64,000 nucleotides of DNA, taken from contig JAVTVY010037197.1 of the NCBI GenBank assembly GCA_036873755.1, positions 1 through 64,000 on the forward strand, read 5' to 3'. Made by a program: the position numbers and the translations under genes. Below are positions 9,827 through 23,095 of this stretch, in pieces. How positions within the stretch are numbered: position 1 is the first letter of the stretch; each line of letters starts with the position of its first letter. Under the pieces are notes generated by a model. It saw nothing but the letters and a program-made list of their open reading frames with translations, searched no databases and had not been told where the DNA came from. The DNA is from Hanleya hanleyi. Lineage: Eukaryota; Mollusca; Polyplacophora; Lepidopleurida; Hanleyidae.

Positions 9827-12800
9827 CCCGCTACTTGTTAAATGCAGTTACAAATCGCAGCACAGTCAATATGCTATCTCGCTCTAAACTACATCTTTGC
9901 CGAGTAGTCTAGGAGGTTGCCACATTATGTTATTTTGATTTCTTTTAAGAGAAAGATTGGTACAGCACCAGTAAGTGTGGTTCACTCGGAAAATGTTACC
10001 CCACTAAAATACATCAACATGAATGTATTTCAAAATTGCAGACTGGTTTGAGTAACAGGTTTACTCTATGATTTTCAGAGCAACACAGCAATTTGGTGAA
10101 TTCTTCTTGTGAGTTTGAAACTTGATGTGCCATAATATATTAAACCGTAAACTTGTTCATGTAGTGCCGTGTGATGTCGCCTCGATCTCTCTCGCCTAGT
10201 TTTAACACTTGTGAAAAACTGAAGGACCTCAGAATAATGGTGGTTGGAATGTTTTAATTCTAGAATAATCTAACAATAATACCAGTGCCTTTCAGGTGGT
10301 TTAAGACTAATCTACAACAACATATCAGCTGAAGTTTTCTGGACAAATCCTCCATTTTCATAACCAAATAATTTGAGGGTGAAATAATTGCAATCTTATC
10401 TTATTTCTACCATACTACATCAGAGATTAGTTAACAACTGTCTACTAAAACTACATTCATGACATATGTCTATATCAAAACAGTACAAAAGTCACAAGGT
10501 TTGACATCTTTGACTTATATTCTAAAGTCTGTCCATCTTAAGTCGTCTACTTTGGAGCTTGCCAAAAGTACATTTTCTTTTTTGCAGGATGAAATATAAT
10601 TGAAATACACCAGTCCTTAGGATTTAAGAAAAGCGAGAGTGATCACTCCCAATCACTCCCCTAAATATTCAGAAGAGTGAAAAACCGCTCTTCTTATCGA
10701 TGGCAATTATTCATTGAATAGTGTGAGATCAGTCTTCTCTTCCAAATGTTGTCTGGGGGAGTGAATGTTAGCTCATCTTTTTTTTTCCAAAAACCAAAGC
10801 ACTGATAAACATGTACAAATTTACTACCATTGCATAATGATATTCATAATGTATCACATTTCAAAGAACACTTCAATTTTCTCCATAAACTTTGCTTCAT
10901 TTACTGCTTGCTCATTTGCTTAGTGTGATATTGTACTGTTTTTGTGTTCTCTCAGACATTAGGTTAATACGGTCATATATGAACATGGAAGTGTGTGCTG
11001 TTTAACTCAGCAATTTGACTGGTTATGGGGCAACTTAAGCTGACACACCAGTGACTGCCTGTTATTACTTTATATGACCTCAGTGACCTGTGTCCATGAT
11101 AAAACCAGTACAGTATGATGTCACTCTAATGCCCCTATGTGTATGCAATTGAGCCCTGGCACACGAAACAACTATTATTGAATTTTTTAAAACGTGATCT
11201 GTTGTTATTAAAATAACATCATTTTGTAGATTTCAGTTTGTTATACAAGCTGCAAACAGACAATTTAGGTGGAACTAACCGTTAAATTTTGCACAAGCTC
11301 TGAAGTAGATGACTAATAAAAATGAACAGACTTCAGTTTCTTGTGCTCTCTTGTTCTGATAAGAATGCTCTGACCTATTTCAACTGTACTCTCTCTCTCT
11401 CCCTCGGGGCACATAGATATTGTGGTACTCTTTGGTTATAGATATTGTACATATATGTTTTTGTGCTTTGTCTTTCCAGGTACATTTTCAGTTTAATAAC
11501 TGTTCTCTCTGTGTGTCAATGTTCTGACGTCTAAATTTCTCAATCTCTCTCTCTCTCTCTCTCTCTATGCAAGGTCACAAATCTGTCGTAAAAACTACGG
11601 ATGAATGACCAGTCTTTCTGTAACTATGATCTTGTACATGTACGTGCACATCACACTAATCGTGAAATGTGGAAGACACCAGTGTATGTAATACACAAGT
11701 TTCAAGTTAATCCTTTGACAAAGAGCTGCACTAGTAGCACTGGCAGGTGCACTGAGACACAGTTCACATAGTGGTTCAGTCATTCTCTTTCTTCCCTATC
11801 TCTTTAGCCAAAAAAATAAAAAATTTATGAAAGATACAGCCCCCTCCCCCCACCCCCACCTTCACCAACAGATTGTTCTGTACCTTGTAACTCTCCTTTG
11901 ACCATTTGGAGAAATTTATTTAGTATTTACTGACATTGTGTCGATAATATCACAGAAATTTATCTTAAATTGGGGAGACCAATTTGGTACAGACATTCGA
12001 GATCAGGCTTCAGTTAACGCTCAAGGTTTGATATTTGACCACCATTTTGTGTTCACTTGGCCCATTCTCACCCCCCCCCCCCACCCCCACCAGAGCCTTT
12101 ATGGCTTCCTACATGTGTACAAATGACCTCTGATTGATTATCCTGTGCCATATTCTACAATATGAAAATATTTCTGAAATAAAGTTAATGGTCCTGCAGC
12201 TTCCTATTGAACTTAACACTTTTCAGTGTTATGCTTTCGATGCAGGTCGATAGTGATTTTTTTTTTCAGAAATGACCTAAATGGCCTGTAAAGTGTTCCT
12301 TTCTACAATTTTAACAGAGAATATGTGATTACATTTTGCATGTAGGAGAACTTTGTTTCAGGACATGGTGCAATGATCAATGAACTGAAATTTCAAAATA
12401 ATTAAACGAACATGCATGTGCTTTCTTTAACACTTTCTGTTGTGTATCTTGCATTTGACATTGGTAATCTTGGGTCTGCATAATCTTTCTTTGTGCTACA
12501 CAACTTCCTCTCTCTTGGAAGCTTCTTGTTGGCTACATCTACATGTAGTACTAGCTAGTGGTGTTCATTTTTAATTGGTATTTAGTGGTTTTAATTGGGT
12601 GAGAATTTCGTGTGTGGTTTTTTTTGTTTTTTTTTTGTATCCTCATTTTGAACAATTTACAGCTGTCATTTAATGGCCCTGGTTACTGTGATATTTGTTG
12701 TTTGGCATCCTAACAGATCACATCAATGTTTCCTCGCTTTAGAACAGGGTGCGGTCAGCAATCCTCGTTAAAGAAATGAGTTATAATTCAATTCTATAGG

Positions 12801-13707
12801 GGTGGAAGTGCAATGCGAGATATTTTGTTTCATTTTAGCTTTAAAGAAGGAACAGATCACATGGAACTGCCTAAATTCAGAAATACTGAAAACCATCCCT
12901 CTTCAGAAAGTCCTGGCTTCATCTGGGAGGGTGCCATACAACAAATACAGTACCATAGTTGTCTCCCTTACTTATTAGCAAGAACTTCATATATTGCTAT
13001 TCATGCAGCCTTGAAATCCTCCACTTGCGCACAATTGAAGTTAATCATTTAACAAGTTGCACAGTGATAGCACCGGCAAATGCACCAAGGCGAGGTTTGC
13101 ACCGCGGTTAGTTCCTCCTCTCTTAGGGAAGAGACAGAAGGAACAAACCACCAAGCAAACCTTGTCTAATTGCATGTGGCTGTGATATCGGCGCAGCTCT
13201 TTGTTGAAGGAGTAACTTGAATTTGGTTCAAGTCACAGATTATAGAGAATATTATTCTGTAACACCAGGCTTGCTTTGATATGTAAATTGTAACATATTT
13301 TGCACTAACAAAGCCTTTATACAGTAATACTGTAGGGATTTGTTTTGTCTCACTTAAATGTGTATTTATTTTGGACTGCTCAACAGAAAGGTTGGATCGA
13401 CTTGTATATTCCTTGCATGCCAGACTTTCCTTTCAGACATTGTTACACAGCCCTGACTTTATTTTCTTGAAGAAGAGAAACTAGTTTGTGGATTTGTAGG
13501 CCGACTTCTGGTCGATTTTGTTTTGGAACTCGATGAAAGTTCAATTTTCATTAAAAACACTGCATGAATTTCCAGCATGAATCCTGCATGGATGTTCTGG
13601 TTTCTGATTGGCTGGAATGATCGTCCCAGTAAATCGCTTGGGTTAAGGGCTTATGATAAAAATTATACTTGTATTAATTCAGTCCTCGTCTTCATTGTTC
13701 TTTTCAG
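9827..13707. other. Long non-coding stretch, possible intron
   Basis: No exon I can defend. It holds a (CT)n run at about 11544-11570, C-rich patches at 11842-11860 and 12071-12092, and an imperfect inverted repeat at about 13030-13230 (arms including AACAAGTTGCAC and GCAGCTCTTTGTTG). A related fragment lies near 11695-11750. A weak exon-like open frame at 12835-12910 follows CATTTTAG, but the donor is poor. If the exons at 7807 and 13708 are alternative ends of one gene, this is intron. Confidence 0.5.
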
Positions 13708-13791
13708 CAAAAACAGATTGAGGCCTACGGGACGATGCCGAGGCACAAAACACGAAAACGACCGTCCCTGAAAAACATGAAAACCAGCTAA
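13708..13791 (+). CDS. Candidate terminal exon, basic C-terminus
   Basis: A strong pyrimidine-rich acceptor (TTCATTGTTCTTTTCAG) precedes a phase-0 open frame of 27 codons ending in TAA. It reads QKQIEAYGTMPR followed by a Lys/Arg-rich tail (HKTRKRPSLKNMKTS). The EAYGTMPR segment resembles AYHYGTLPR in the exon at 7807, hinting at mutually exclusive terminal exons. Family unknown. The alternative is chance: the exon is short and shown only by the acceptor, the frame and the shared motif. Confidence 0.4.
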   Translation, partial: QKQIEAYGTMPRHKTRKRPSLKNMKTS

Positions 13792-16244
13792 TCAGATATA
13801 CCAGAAGACAACTATTTACGGAGAAGCAGCAGTTCGCCGACACAACGTCCTGAATACCGATGGTTGTGTTTTTCGCCTTTTCAAGAAGAAGGCTGTTGAC
13901 AATATTTGTGAAGTAAAAATCCTATGCACATTAATGTGATAATTAAATTTGACGCTATTTTCAGTTGATTGTACATCTTCTTGCAGTTCTCCGTTGCAAG
14001 TTTCGCCAAAGTCTTGATAGGAACTTTGGAAAGGAAGTGTCTTAGTCTCTTACACAGTATGTTATATGAATCAGACTGTGCCAACCCGATATCATAATAA
14101 TATGTTAATCATTGCAAAAGGGTGTTGTGCGCTTGATTACCTATATAAATGAAGAATGTTGTGGCTGCCATCGAACAAATGTTTCTATAAGGTATATATG
14201 ATATTTGTATATCCGTTTTACGAAATATTGCTTCATCTTTCAAATAAGAACGAGTCGAATCTCCTTGTCATACACTTATATGTACTGAAGTATGCAAAGA
14301 AAAAAGTCTTCCCTTTTCCAATGAGCATTGAGACTTTTACGTTACTGCAGTACCGTCCATGCCCTTCTCACATTCCCAATCTGAATGCCACGAGTTGTTA
14401 GCGAGGGTCAATGCAGATATATATATGAAATCCATTTCTGAGTCTTTGTACAGCTTGTAGGATATAGCGGTGAATTCCTTTGGAGGGGATGAAATTTTAG
14501 AGTATCTTATTTCTGTAAGGTGAATCATTAGGAATACATTTTTGTAAATTGGAGGAATTTCAAAGAATGTCAATTTGCAGATCAAGACATTTCTGAGACA
14601 TATATAGCATAAAACAGTTCCCAATGAGAAGATTTTATAATGTTGCAAGATTTAATGCTGGAGGGGAGAGAGGTGTACATATTGAAACTGTAGGAGAATT
14701 GAGAGTAAATGGTCAAAATAAGTTTTCTTTCATATTTTTACTAAATAGGATGAAATTTCACATTTTTATGAGAAATATTGTCAAACTTGAGCAGTTCTCT
14801 GCGAAATTATTTCAATGCTCAAAATATTTTCCAAAGGGGTGAGATTTTAAATATTTTGATTTCGCAAGTGTGATACTAATAAATTCACATGATAAGGCGA
14901 TTAATATCGGCCCACAAAACCAGAACAGATGAAATTAAACCTGTTTCTCATTGAATTGCTATCAATGCTGGACTTGTGAAGGGTGTTGCAATTACAGTAG
15001 GAAAGCCTCTGTTATGTTTGGGAAATTCTAAGTTCTGTTAAACTACATGTACATTAAAGTGATGTGAAGTAAGGGTGATGTTATTTTTATATAGCCATGT
15101 GCTTTCATGTCCATAAGTGTTGTGTATAAATTGTATGAGAGCTCGAATGAACCAATCCACGAAAAAATGAACTTTTTCAAAACCGCCTTCTGGAACACTT
15201 ACAGAAGTACATGTTTACAACGTCAACACAGCCATTGAGTGATGCTGATCTTCAGAACTACATCTTGTACTATCATTTTTTATCAACAAATATTATTTCT
15301 TTTATTATTATTTCATGTCTGTTTTTCAAATTATCCCCATGGTACGGTACCATACCATACAGAACTTCAACATTTCTCTCAAATCATTCAAAGCAATATA
15401 TACATTCCAGAAAGAATGAAAAATCTATTCATCTCAAAGCTGGGAACAAACGTGGATCTGATTTAAGAAAATTTGTTAACTGTACCGATATGTGTTTGCA
15501 CGAGTTCTGGAATTCCGAAAAAAAAAGAAGACATCCATGTTCACATTGCACATGTGCAAGATTTTTTCACTTTAATTTTCAAGAATGTGTCTCGTGCACA
15601 TTGAAATTTCAGCTAAAATTCATTATGTTCTAAGGCTGGATAAAATTTATCTGCAGCTTCACATGCACTTGGGGAAAAAATTATGATGCAGTAGTTTCAT
15701 GTTCTTTGAGTTACTTAAAGAATGCCTTGAACAATATTATTTCCTACAAATAAAACAATACCTCAAACAACTCTGTGCCACAATGTTCAAGAAACATATT
15801 GGAAAACTTTGAGAGAAAAGTTTTCATGATGTGGCAGCGCGGTGATGCTAGAAATTTATTTTATGCAGCCTAACTTGCCTGTGTTAGTTGCATGCAGGAT
15901 ACTCTTTGTGATTTGTTAAGTAGATTAATCCGAAATTAAAGGTATGTTTTATCAGAATGGGTGAGCTAAAGTTTAAAAGAATAGTTTGGCTTATGGGATT
16001 GTGTAAATTTGTGTAATTTTTCAGAACTGTGAAAAAAAATCAAGGAGAAAATATAGGAATGAAGACTGTACATTCTTATCATGGTGAAATCGGGTAAAAA
16101 AAAAATACATAATTTGTTTTAAAAATATTTTTTATTTTTATTCTATCTTTGTGTTTTTTATAGGCAACTGGTTTTACAATTGTCAGTGGTATGGTTCTGT
16201 GAATACTCCAATGAATTGAAGGCTAGCTCAGCCCCAATAGAACG
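13792..16244. other. No gene seen
   Basis: AT-rich sequence. An open frame at 15211-15633 (140 codons, plus) is not accompanied by splice sites or a known domain, and overlaps another frame of similar quality. Poly-A and poly-T runs occur at 16100-16140. Confidence 0.55.
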
Positions 16245-16570
16245 GGTTAGAAAGTAATAACTCTCTAAAATTGAGGTAGAAAAGGTCATTTTTGCTTAAT
16301 AACTTTTGATTGACTCGTCATAACACTCCAAAATCCTAATGCGAGATTTTCCAATGAAAGCGTGCAAAGTCAAATTTTTAATGGAGAGCAACAGGTCTAT
16401 TATTATGCAAATTAGAGAGACGACAGTTTGTATTTTTAATACCATTGAATGCAAATATCTATGTCCAAGGTTGCCGATAGTGTAAGTCTCTCGGTTTGAT
16501 ATATTCTTGACCTTATTAAGTAAGAACGACCTTTTTTACCTCCATTTTAGAGAGGTAGTTCCCTCTAACC
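16245..16570. mobile_element. 326-bp MITE with about 45-bp TIRs
   Basis: The left end GGTTAGAAAGTAATAACTC continues to AAAAGGTC. The right end reads inversely as GGTTAGAGGGAACTACCTC continuing to AAAAAGGTC. No clear target duplication and no coding capacity. Confidence 0.65.
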
Positions 16571-16977
16571 TGTATATGATGCGAGTCTGTAATTAGAATG
16601 TTTGGTGGGAGCAATTTAGCATTTTATTACCATCAGCAACAAATCCCAAATATCACTGATCTGCTAATGCTAAGCTTTCATTTCAGTTGATTGGAAAGTT
16701 ACTTTGTGAGAAGGACATTTTATCTGCATAAAGATGTAAATTTATCACTATAGTGCCTAACATTATCATTGTGTGATTGAAGCAAGGGTGCAGGGATACC
16801 TTTCTTCGGGTGTTATGAAAGTTATAACTTGGACCCAAAATGAAATCAATGCCGTTTGTACATATCATCCATATATATTTTGCTTTTGCGAGAAAAGAGA
16901 ACCAGATTGGTTCCTGTCGAGTTTTTGCCATTTTTATCAAACTTTTACTTAAAACCGTCATTATCAGCAGGCAAAAT
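16571..16977. other. No gene seen
   Basis: Non-coding stretch leading into the satellite. Open frames overlap on both strands without family signal. Confidence 0.5.
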
Positions 16978-18485
16978 CAACATGCCAGAACAAGCATCAA
17001 TAGACATATTAACTGTACCTGGCAGGAATGAGTGTCAGTTTGTCCATCCATGAATACCAGTAAACAATATCAATGTGCCAGAACAAGCATCAATAGACAG
17101 ATTAACTCTACCTGACAGGGATGAGTGTCAGTTTGTCCATCCATGAATACCAGTAAACAATATCAATGTGCCAGAACAAGCATCAATAGACGGATTAACT
17201 CTACCTGACAGGAATGAGTGTCAGTTTGTCCATCCATGAATACCAGTAAACAATATCAATGTGCCAGAACAAGCATCAATAGACAGATTAACTCTACCTG
17301 ACAGGGATGAGTGTCAGTTTGTCCATCCATGAATATCAGTAAACAATATCAATGTGCCAGAACAAGCATCAATAGACAGATTAACTCTACCTGACAGGGA
17401 TGAGTGTCAGTTTGTCCATCCATGAATACCAGTAAACAATATCAATGTGCCAGAACCAGCATCAATATTAACTGTACCTGGCAGGAATGAGTGTCAGTTT
17501 GTCCATCCATGAATATCAGTAAACAATATCAATGTGCCAGAACAAGCATCAATAGACAGATTAACTCTACCTGACAGGGATGAGTGTCAGTTTGTCCATC
17601 CATGAATACCAGTAAACAATATCAATGTGCCAGAACCAGCATCAATATTAACTGTACCTGGCAGGAATGAGTGTCAGTTTGTCCATTCATGAATATCAGT
17701 AAACAATATCAATGTGCCAGAACCAGCATCAATATTAACTGTACCTGGCAGGAATGAGTGTCAGTTTGTCCATCCATGAATATCAGTAAACAATATCAAT
17801 GTGCCAGAACCAGCATCAATATTAACTGTACCTGGCAGGGATGAGTGTCAGTTTGTCCATCCATGAATATCAGTAAACAATATCAATGTGCCAGAACCAG
17901 CATCAATATTAACCGTACCTGACAGGAATGAGTGTCAGTTTGTCCATCCATGAATATCAGTAAACAATATCAATGTGCCAGAACAAGCATCAATAGACAG
18001 ATTAACTCTACCTGACAGGGATGAGTGTCAGTTTGTCCATCCATGAATACCAGTAAACAATATCAATGTGCCAGAACAAGCATAAGTAGACACATTATCC
18101 CTACCTGGCAGGGATGAGTTTGAGTGTCAGTTTGTCAATCCATGAATATCCGACTAAACAATAACAATGTGCCAGAACAAGCATAAACCGTACCTGGCAG
18201 GGGCGAGTGTCAGTTTTGTTAATCCATCAATATCAGAAAGCAATATCAATGTGCCAAGACAAGCATTAACCGTACCTGACAGGGATGAGTGTCAGTTTGT
18301 CCATCCATGAATATCAGTGAGAAATATCAATGTACCAGAACAAGCATAAGTAGACACATTAACCCTACCTGGCAGAGACGAGTGTCAGTTTTGTCCATCC
18401 ATGAATATCAGTAATATCAATTTTCCAGAACAAGCATTAACCCAACCTGGCAGGGACGTGTGTCAGATTTGTTAATCTATTCAAC
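16978..18485. repeat. 93-bp satellite array with an 87-bp subfamily
   Basis: About 16 tandem units, recognisable by GTGCCAGAACAAGCATC, GAGTGTCAGTTTGTCCATCC and CAGTAAACAATATCAA. Long units (93 bp) carry AGACAGATTAACTCTACCTG. Short units (87 bp) lack a hexamer and read AACCAGCATCAATATTAAC. The two types are interspersed (long units at 17075-17354, short at 17447, long at 17534, short at 17627-17888, long at 17975), which points to gene conversion or unequal crossover. The right 400 bp (after 18068) is degenerate. Confidence 0.9.
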
Positions 18486-19122
18486 TATGTGAAGTTGGCG
18501 TAAATTATTTTTCTATGGATTTCATTTATGTCGTGTAACCATATTTTCAGGCTGGTACATGGGTTATGTAATTTGATGCAAGAAAAATGCTAGAATATGA
18601 TCTTTTCAAATGTATGAATTTTTAGCACCATTATTTTTACCTACCCGACTTTTCATGATCAAGTGCCAAGTCCAAAACTTTCAGCTCTGAATTTTTTTTA
18701 GGGATTTAATGTCCCAATTAGGCACCCCGACCAAATAGGGTATTAGCTTCTTTAGCACATATGGATGTGAAAAAAAATACTCTCATCGGTTTGTCAAGGG
18801 AGAAATAGGTCCGAATATCTGTGGGGAAAGTTAGCTTTTTCAGGAGTGAACTGAAGCCTGTCACGTGGAACATATTTTTGTATCACAAGCAGTCCTCCAT
18901 GTTTTCATGTCTATACGATGGAATTCGCCACTGTCATAATCCATGTTTGAAATAAAGAAATACATCGACTGATTTTTTAATTCCAGTGTTTTTGTGCAGT
19001 TATTTGATGTATGATTTGCATCGTTCTGTGGTATATCCTGATCAACGGAGGATTAGTACTCTGCCTTTTAGCTGGGTGATCTAGTGCTCTGCAGGCATGC
19101 AAAATGGTTATTAAACTATATG
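18486..19122. other. No gene seen
   Basis: Non-coding sequence between satellite and foldback element. No repeats or exon signals that I could identify. Confidence 0.55.
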
Positions 19123-19683
19123 AAAGGATATGGTACGATAAGGCAGGATTTTGGCTTATATGTATAGGTTGAAATAAAAAAAAATTAAAATGTTCTAAAA
19201 ATAATTGTGTTTCTAAGGTAACCGCAAGAGAAAATATATGTACACAGTTCTAGCTCGATTGCGTTATAATTATAGTTATGACATGAAATTCAAATCTGCA
19301 GTATGTGCTATTTCGTGAAAAAAGGATCCAATCAAGTAAATCAAACACATATTTAGACACGAAGCACCCCTTTGACCAAAATGACATTCAACCTGGTCCT
19401 GTGCGGTGGCAGATCTCCACTGCTGGAAAATCATTTCGGTCCAAGGGGTCCTTCATGTCTAAATGCGAGTTTAAATCACTCAATTTAGACCCTTTTTCCA
19501 CGAAATAGCACATGCTGTGGATTTCAATTTAACGCAATCGAGCTAGAACTTTCACATATTGTGTACACATATTTTCTCTTGGCATTACATTAGAACACAA
19601 TTACTTTTTTGACATTTTATTTTTTCGATTTCAACCGCACCACATATAGGCCAAAATCCTGCCGTATCGTACCATCTCCTTTG
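19123..19683. mobile_element. 561-bp foldback element, nearly full-length palindrome
   Basis: The left arm starts AAAGGATATGGTACGATAAG and the right arm reads inversely AAAGGAGATGGTACGATACG. Matching inner blocks include TTCTAGCTCGATTGCG near 19250 against CGCAATCGAGCTAGAA near 19535, and CACGAAATAGCACAT against ATGTGCTATTTCGTG. Arms are about 270 bp, so the transcript or single strand would form one long hairpin. The 67-codon frame inside is a by-product of the arms. Confidence 0.8.
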
Positions 19684-20524
19684 CCTTTTCTTTACCTTAA
19701 ATGATCAGTCATGAACTGTTGATGATCAGTCATGAACTACGGATGATCAGTCATGATGTACAGATGATCAGTCGTGGAGAACGCATGATAGCCATGAAAT
19801 GTGAATGGTCCGTTCTGGAGTATGGATGATCAGTCCTGAACTATGGCTTGCTAGTTCAGAACCACAAATTATCAGGCATGAACTATGGATGATCAGTCAA
19901 GGACTGTTAATGAACAGTCATGAACTCCAGATGTTGAGTCATGAACTACGAATGATCAGTCGTGAACTACAGATGATCAGTTCAGAACAATGGATGATTA
20001 GTCATGGACACCAGATGATCAGTCATGGACTATGAATGGCCAGTCCTGGGACTATGAATAATTATTCGTGGACTATGAATAGTCAGTCATGGACTATGAA
20101 TGATCAGACATGGACTATAAATGACCAGTCTAGGGACTATGAATCATAAGTCATGGACTGAATGGCCAGTCCTGGACTATGAATGATCAGTCATGGACTA
20201 TGAATGATCAGTCATGGACTGTAAATGACCAGTCAGTGAAGGACTCGAAATAGGCATCAATTGACTGAATTGCCAGTCATGGACTATGAATGATCAGTCA
20301 TGGACTATGAATGATCAGTCATGGACTGTAAATGACCAGTCTAGGGACTATGAATCATAAGTCTTGGACTATGAATGGCCAGCCTTGGGACTATGAATGA
20401 TCTTGAGACTATGAATGACAAGTCATGGACTATGAATGATTGGTATGATATTTGAATGGTAGCTCATGGATTGAATAGGCAGTAAAGGACTCGAAATAGG
20501 CATCAGTTGACTGAATGGTCAGTT

Positions 20525-20786
20525 GTGGACCAGGAGCGCTATGGGGCTCCCTGGATTGACTTGGGGCATTGTTGTGCACATGGTCATGGTAAGAATAGAC
20601 CTCAGCTTGTCAGACAGCTTGTCGTAAGAGGTGACTAATTGTGGCATGTGCGAGGCTTCCGGGTGTGAAAAGAAATAGGACTGCAAAAAGGAATAGGGCC
20701 CTAGCCACAGGGTTCCCGGGTATGAAAAGGAATATGACCCAAATGTCGTGATAGGACTGAAATAAATTGAAAGCGATGTTGAACTA
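20525..20786 (+). mobile_element. SINE copy inside the minisatellite
   Basis: Contains CTTGTCGTAAGAGGTGACTA, TTCCGGGTGTGAAAAG and a tail GTCGTGATAGGACTGAAATA ending GATGTTGAAC. The opposite-strand copy at 22226-22357 shares these blocks. The GTCGTAAGAGGCGACTAA core is one I associate with gastropod SINEs (from memory). Confidence 0.7.
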
Positions 20787-22225
20787 TGAATGGTCAGGCA
20801 TAGACTATGGATGTCATGAACTACAAATGGCCAAGCATGAATAGGCAGGCATGGTCTATGAATGTCAGTCATAAACTACGAATGACCAAGCATGAACTAT
20901 GAATGTCAGTCATGAACTACGAATGGCCAAGCATGAACCAAGAATGAGCAGGCATGGACTATAAATGTCAGTCATGACTGAGCAAGCTTAACTAAGAATG
21001 GAAGCATGAACTATGAATGGGCAAGCATGAACTATGAATGGGCAAGCATGAATTATGGATGGGCAGGCATGGACTATGATTATGAATCATAAGTCAGACT
21101 ATGAAGAACCTGTTTTAACTTTGAATGGTAGCTCATGGATTGAATAGGCAGTGAAGGACTCGAAATAGGCATCAATTGACTGAATTGCCAGTCATGGACT
21201 ATGAATGATCAGTTATGGAATATGAATGATCAGTCATGGACTATGCATGACCAGTCATGGACTATGAAAGGCAAGTCTTGGGACTATGAATGCTCAGCCA
21301 TGGACTATGAATGGTCAGTCTTGGAACTATGAATGATCATTCATGGAATGTGATTGGTCATTCATGGACTATGAATGGCCAGTCTTGGACTATGAATGAT
21401 TATCCGTGGACTATGAATGGTCAGTCGTGGTATTCATGGACTATGAATGATAAGTCCTGGACTATGAATGGTCAGTCGTGGTATTCATGGACTATGAATG
21501 ATAAGTCCTGGACTATGAATGGTCAGTCGTGATATTCATGGACTATGAATGACAAGTCCTGGACTATGAATGGTCAGTCGTGGTATTCATGGACTATGAA
21601 TGATAAGTCATGAGGTATGAATGGTGAGTCATGAACTAGGACGGCTCATTCATAGACTAAGAAAGGTCAGTTATAAAATATGAATGGGCAAGCTGAACTA
21701 AGAATGAAAGCATGAACTGTGAATGGACCAGCATGAATTATGGATGGACTATGATCCTGAATGATAAGTCAGACTACGAAGGACATGTTTTAACTTTGAA
21801 TGGTAGCTCATGGATTGAATAGGCAGTCTCAAGGACTCAAAATAGGCATCAATTGACTGAATGGTCAGTTGTGGACTATGAATGGCTAGTCTTGGACTAT
21901 GAATATGATCGGTCATGGACTATGCAGGACCAGTCATGGATTATGCATGACCAGTGATGGACTATAATGAATGACTAGTCTTGGGACTTTGAATGATCAT
22001 TCACAGAATGTGATTGCTCAGTCGCGGACCATGAATGATCAGTCATGAACTATGAATAGCCAGTCCTGGGACTATGAATGATAAGTCATGGACTATGAAT
22101 GGCCAGTCTTGGGACTATGAATAGTAAGTCTTAGACTATGAATGATCTTGAGACTATGAATGGTCAGTCATGGACCATGAATGGTCAGTCATGGACTATG
22201 AAGTGTCAGTCTTGAGACTAGTGAG

Positions 22226-22357
22226 TGAGAGTGAATAAGATTTAACGCCGCTTTCAACACTATTTCAGTCATATCATGACGTTTGGTTCCTATTCCTTTT
22301 CACACCCGCGACCCCAAGGGTGCCCAAGTTAGTCGCCTCTTACGACAAGCTCTCGAG
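22226..22357 (-). mobile_element. Reversed SINE fragment inside the minisatellite
   Basis: Read on the minus strand it gives CTTGTCGTAAGAGGCGACTA, GTGTGAAAAGGAATAGGAAC and the tail ATGATATGACTGAAATAG ending in GCGGCGTTAAA followed by (ACTC)-like repeats. It is a shorter relative of 20525-20786 in opposite orientation. Confidence 0.75.
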
Positions 22358-23095
22358 ACTATCAATGGTTGTTCATGGACTATGAATGTCAAGTCTTTGA
22401 GAGTATGAATGGTCATTCATGGACCATGAATAATCAGTCATGGGGTAGAATGCTCAGTCATGAACCATGAATGAGCAGTCATGGACTATGGATGTCCAGT
22501 CTTGGGACTACAAATGGTCAGTCTTGGGACTATGAATGGTCAGTCTTGGGACTATGAATGATCAGTCATGGTATATGAATGGTCAGTCTTGGAATCGGAA
22601 TGATCAGTCATGGACTATGAATGGTCAGTCATGAACGATGGCCACTCATGAACTATGAATGATCAGTCAGGAACTATGAATGACCATTTGTGGACAATGG
22701 TCAGTCATGGACTGTGAATGGTATTCATGGACTATGAATGGTCAATCATGGCCTATGAATGGTCAGTCTTTTAGACTATGAATGGTCTTTCTTGGGATTA
22801 TGAATGGTCCATATGGATTACTAAAATAAGTCTGACATTGGTTATGAATGGTTAGTCATCTACTGAAAATGATGAGTCATGGGCTATGAATAATCATCAG
22901 CTATAAATACTCAGCCCTGGTGTATGAATGGTAAGTAGTGGAATGTGCAAGTCTGTGACTAAGAATCAGTCCTGAAGGACTACAAATGTAGTATAAATGG
23001 ACTAAAATAATCAGGATGAACTGTGGCTGACCAGCTGTAGACTACGCATAGACTAACAATGATCGGTCAAGACCCAGAGATGATCAACCCTGCAC

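Larger units (their letters stand above)
19698..23095. repeat. 21-bp minisatellite array, about 3.4 kb
   Basis: The unit is close to GAATGATCAGTCATGGACTAT, read here as overlapping parts (GAATGATCAGTCATGG, CATGGACTATGAATG). Units of 20-22 bp vary and drift. Where the period is exactly 21 bp a frame stays open with a seven-residue repeat of the type SWTMNDQ. Two SINE copies in opposite orientation interrupt the array (20525-20786 and 22226-22357). A block with GAATAGGCAGTAAAGGACTC recurs near 20470, 21140 and 21815, showing duplication of larger segments. Confidence 0.9.

Noticed and set aside
15211..15633. 140-codon open frame
   Set aside because: AT-rich, no domain, no splice sites, and an equally long overlapping frame exists.
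16978..18485. CRISPR-like array
   Set aside because: Units are contiguous with no unique spacers, and the DNA is animal nuclear sequence.
19805..20035. 76-codon open frame with heptapeptide repeats
   Set aside because: It is the 21-bp minisatellite read in an open phase; no start context, splice sites or flanking coding sequence.
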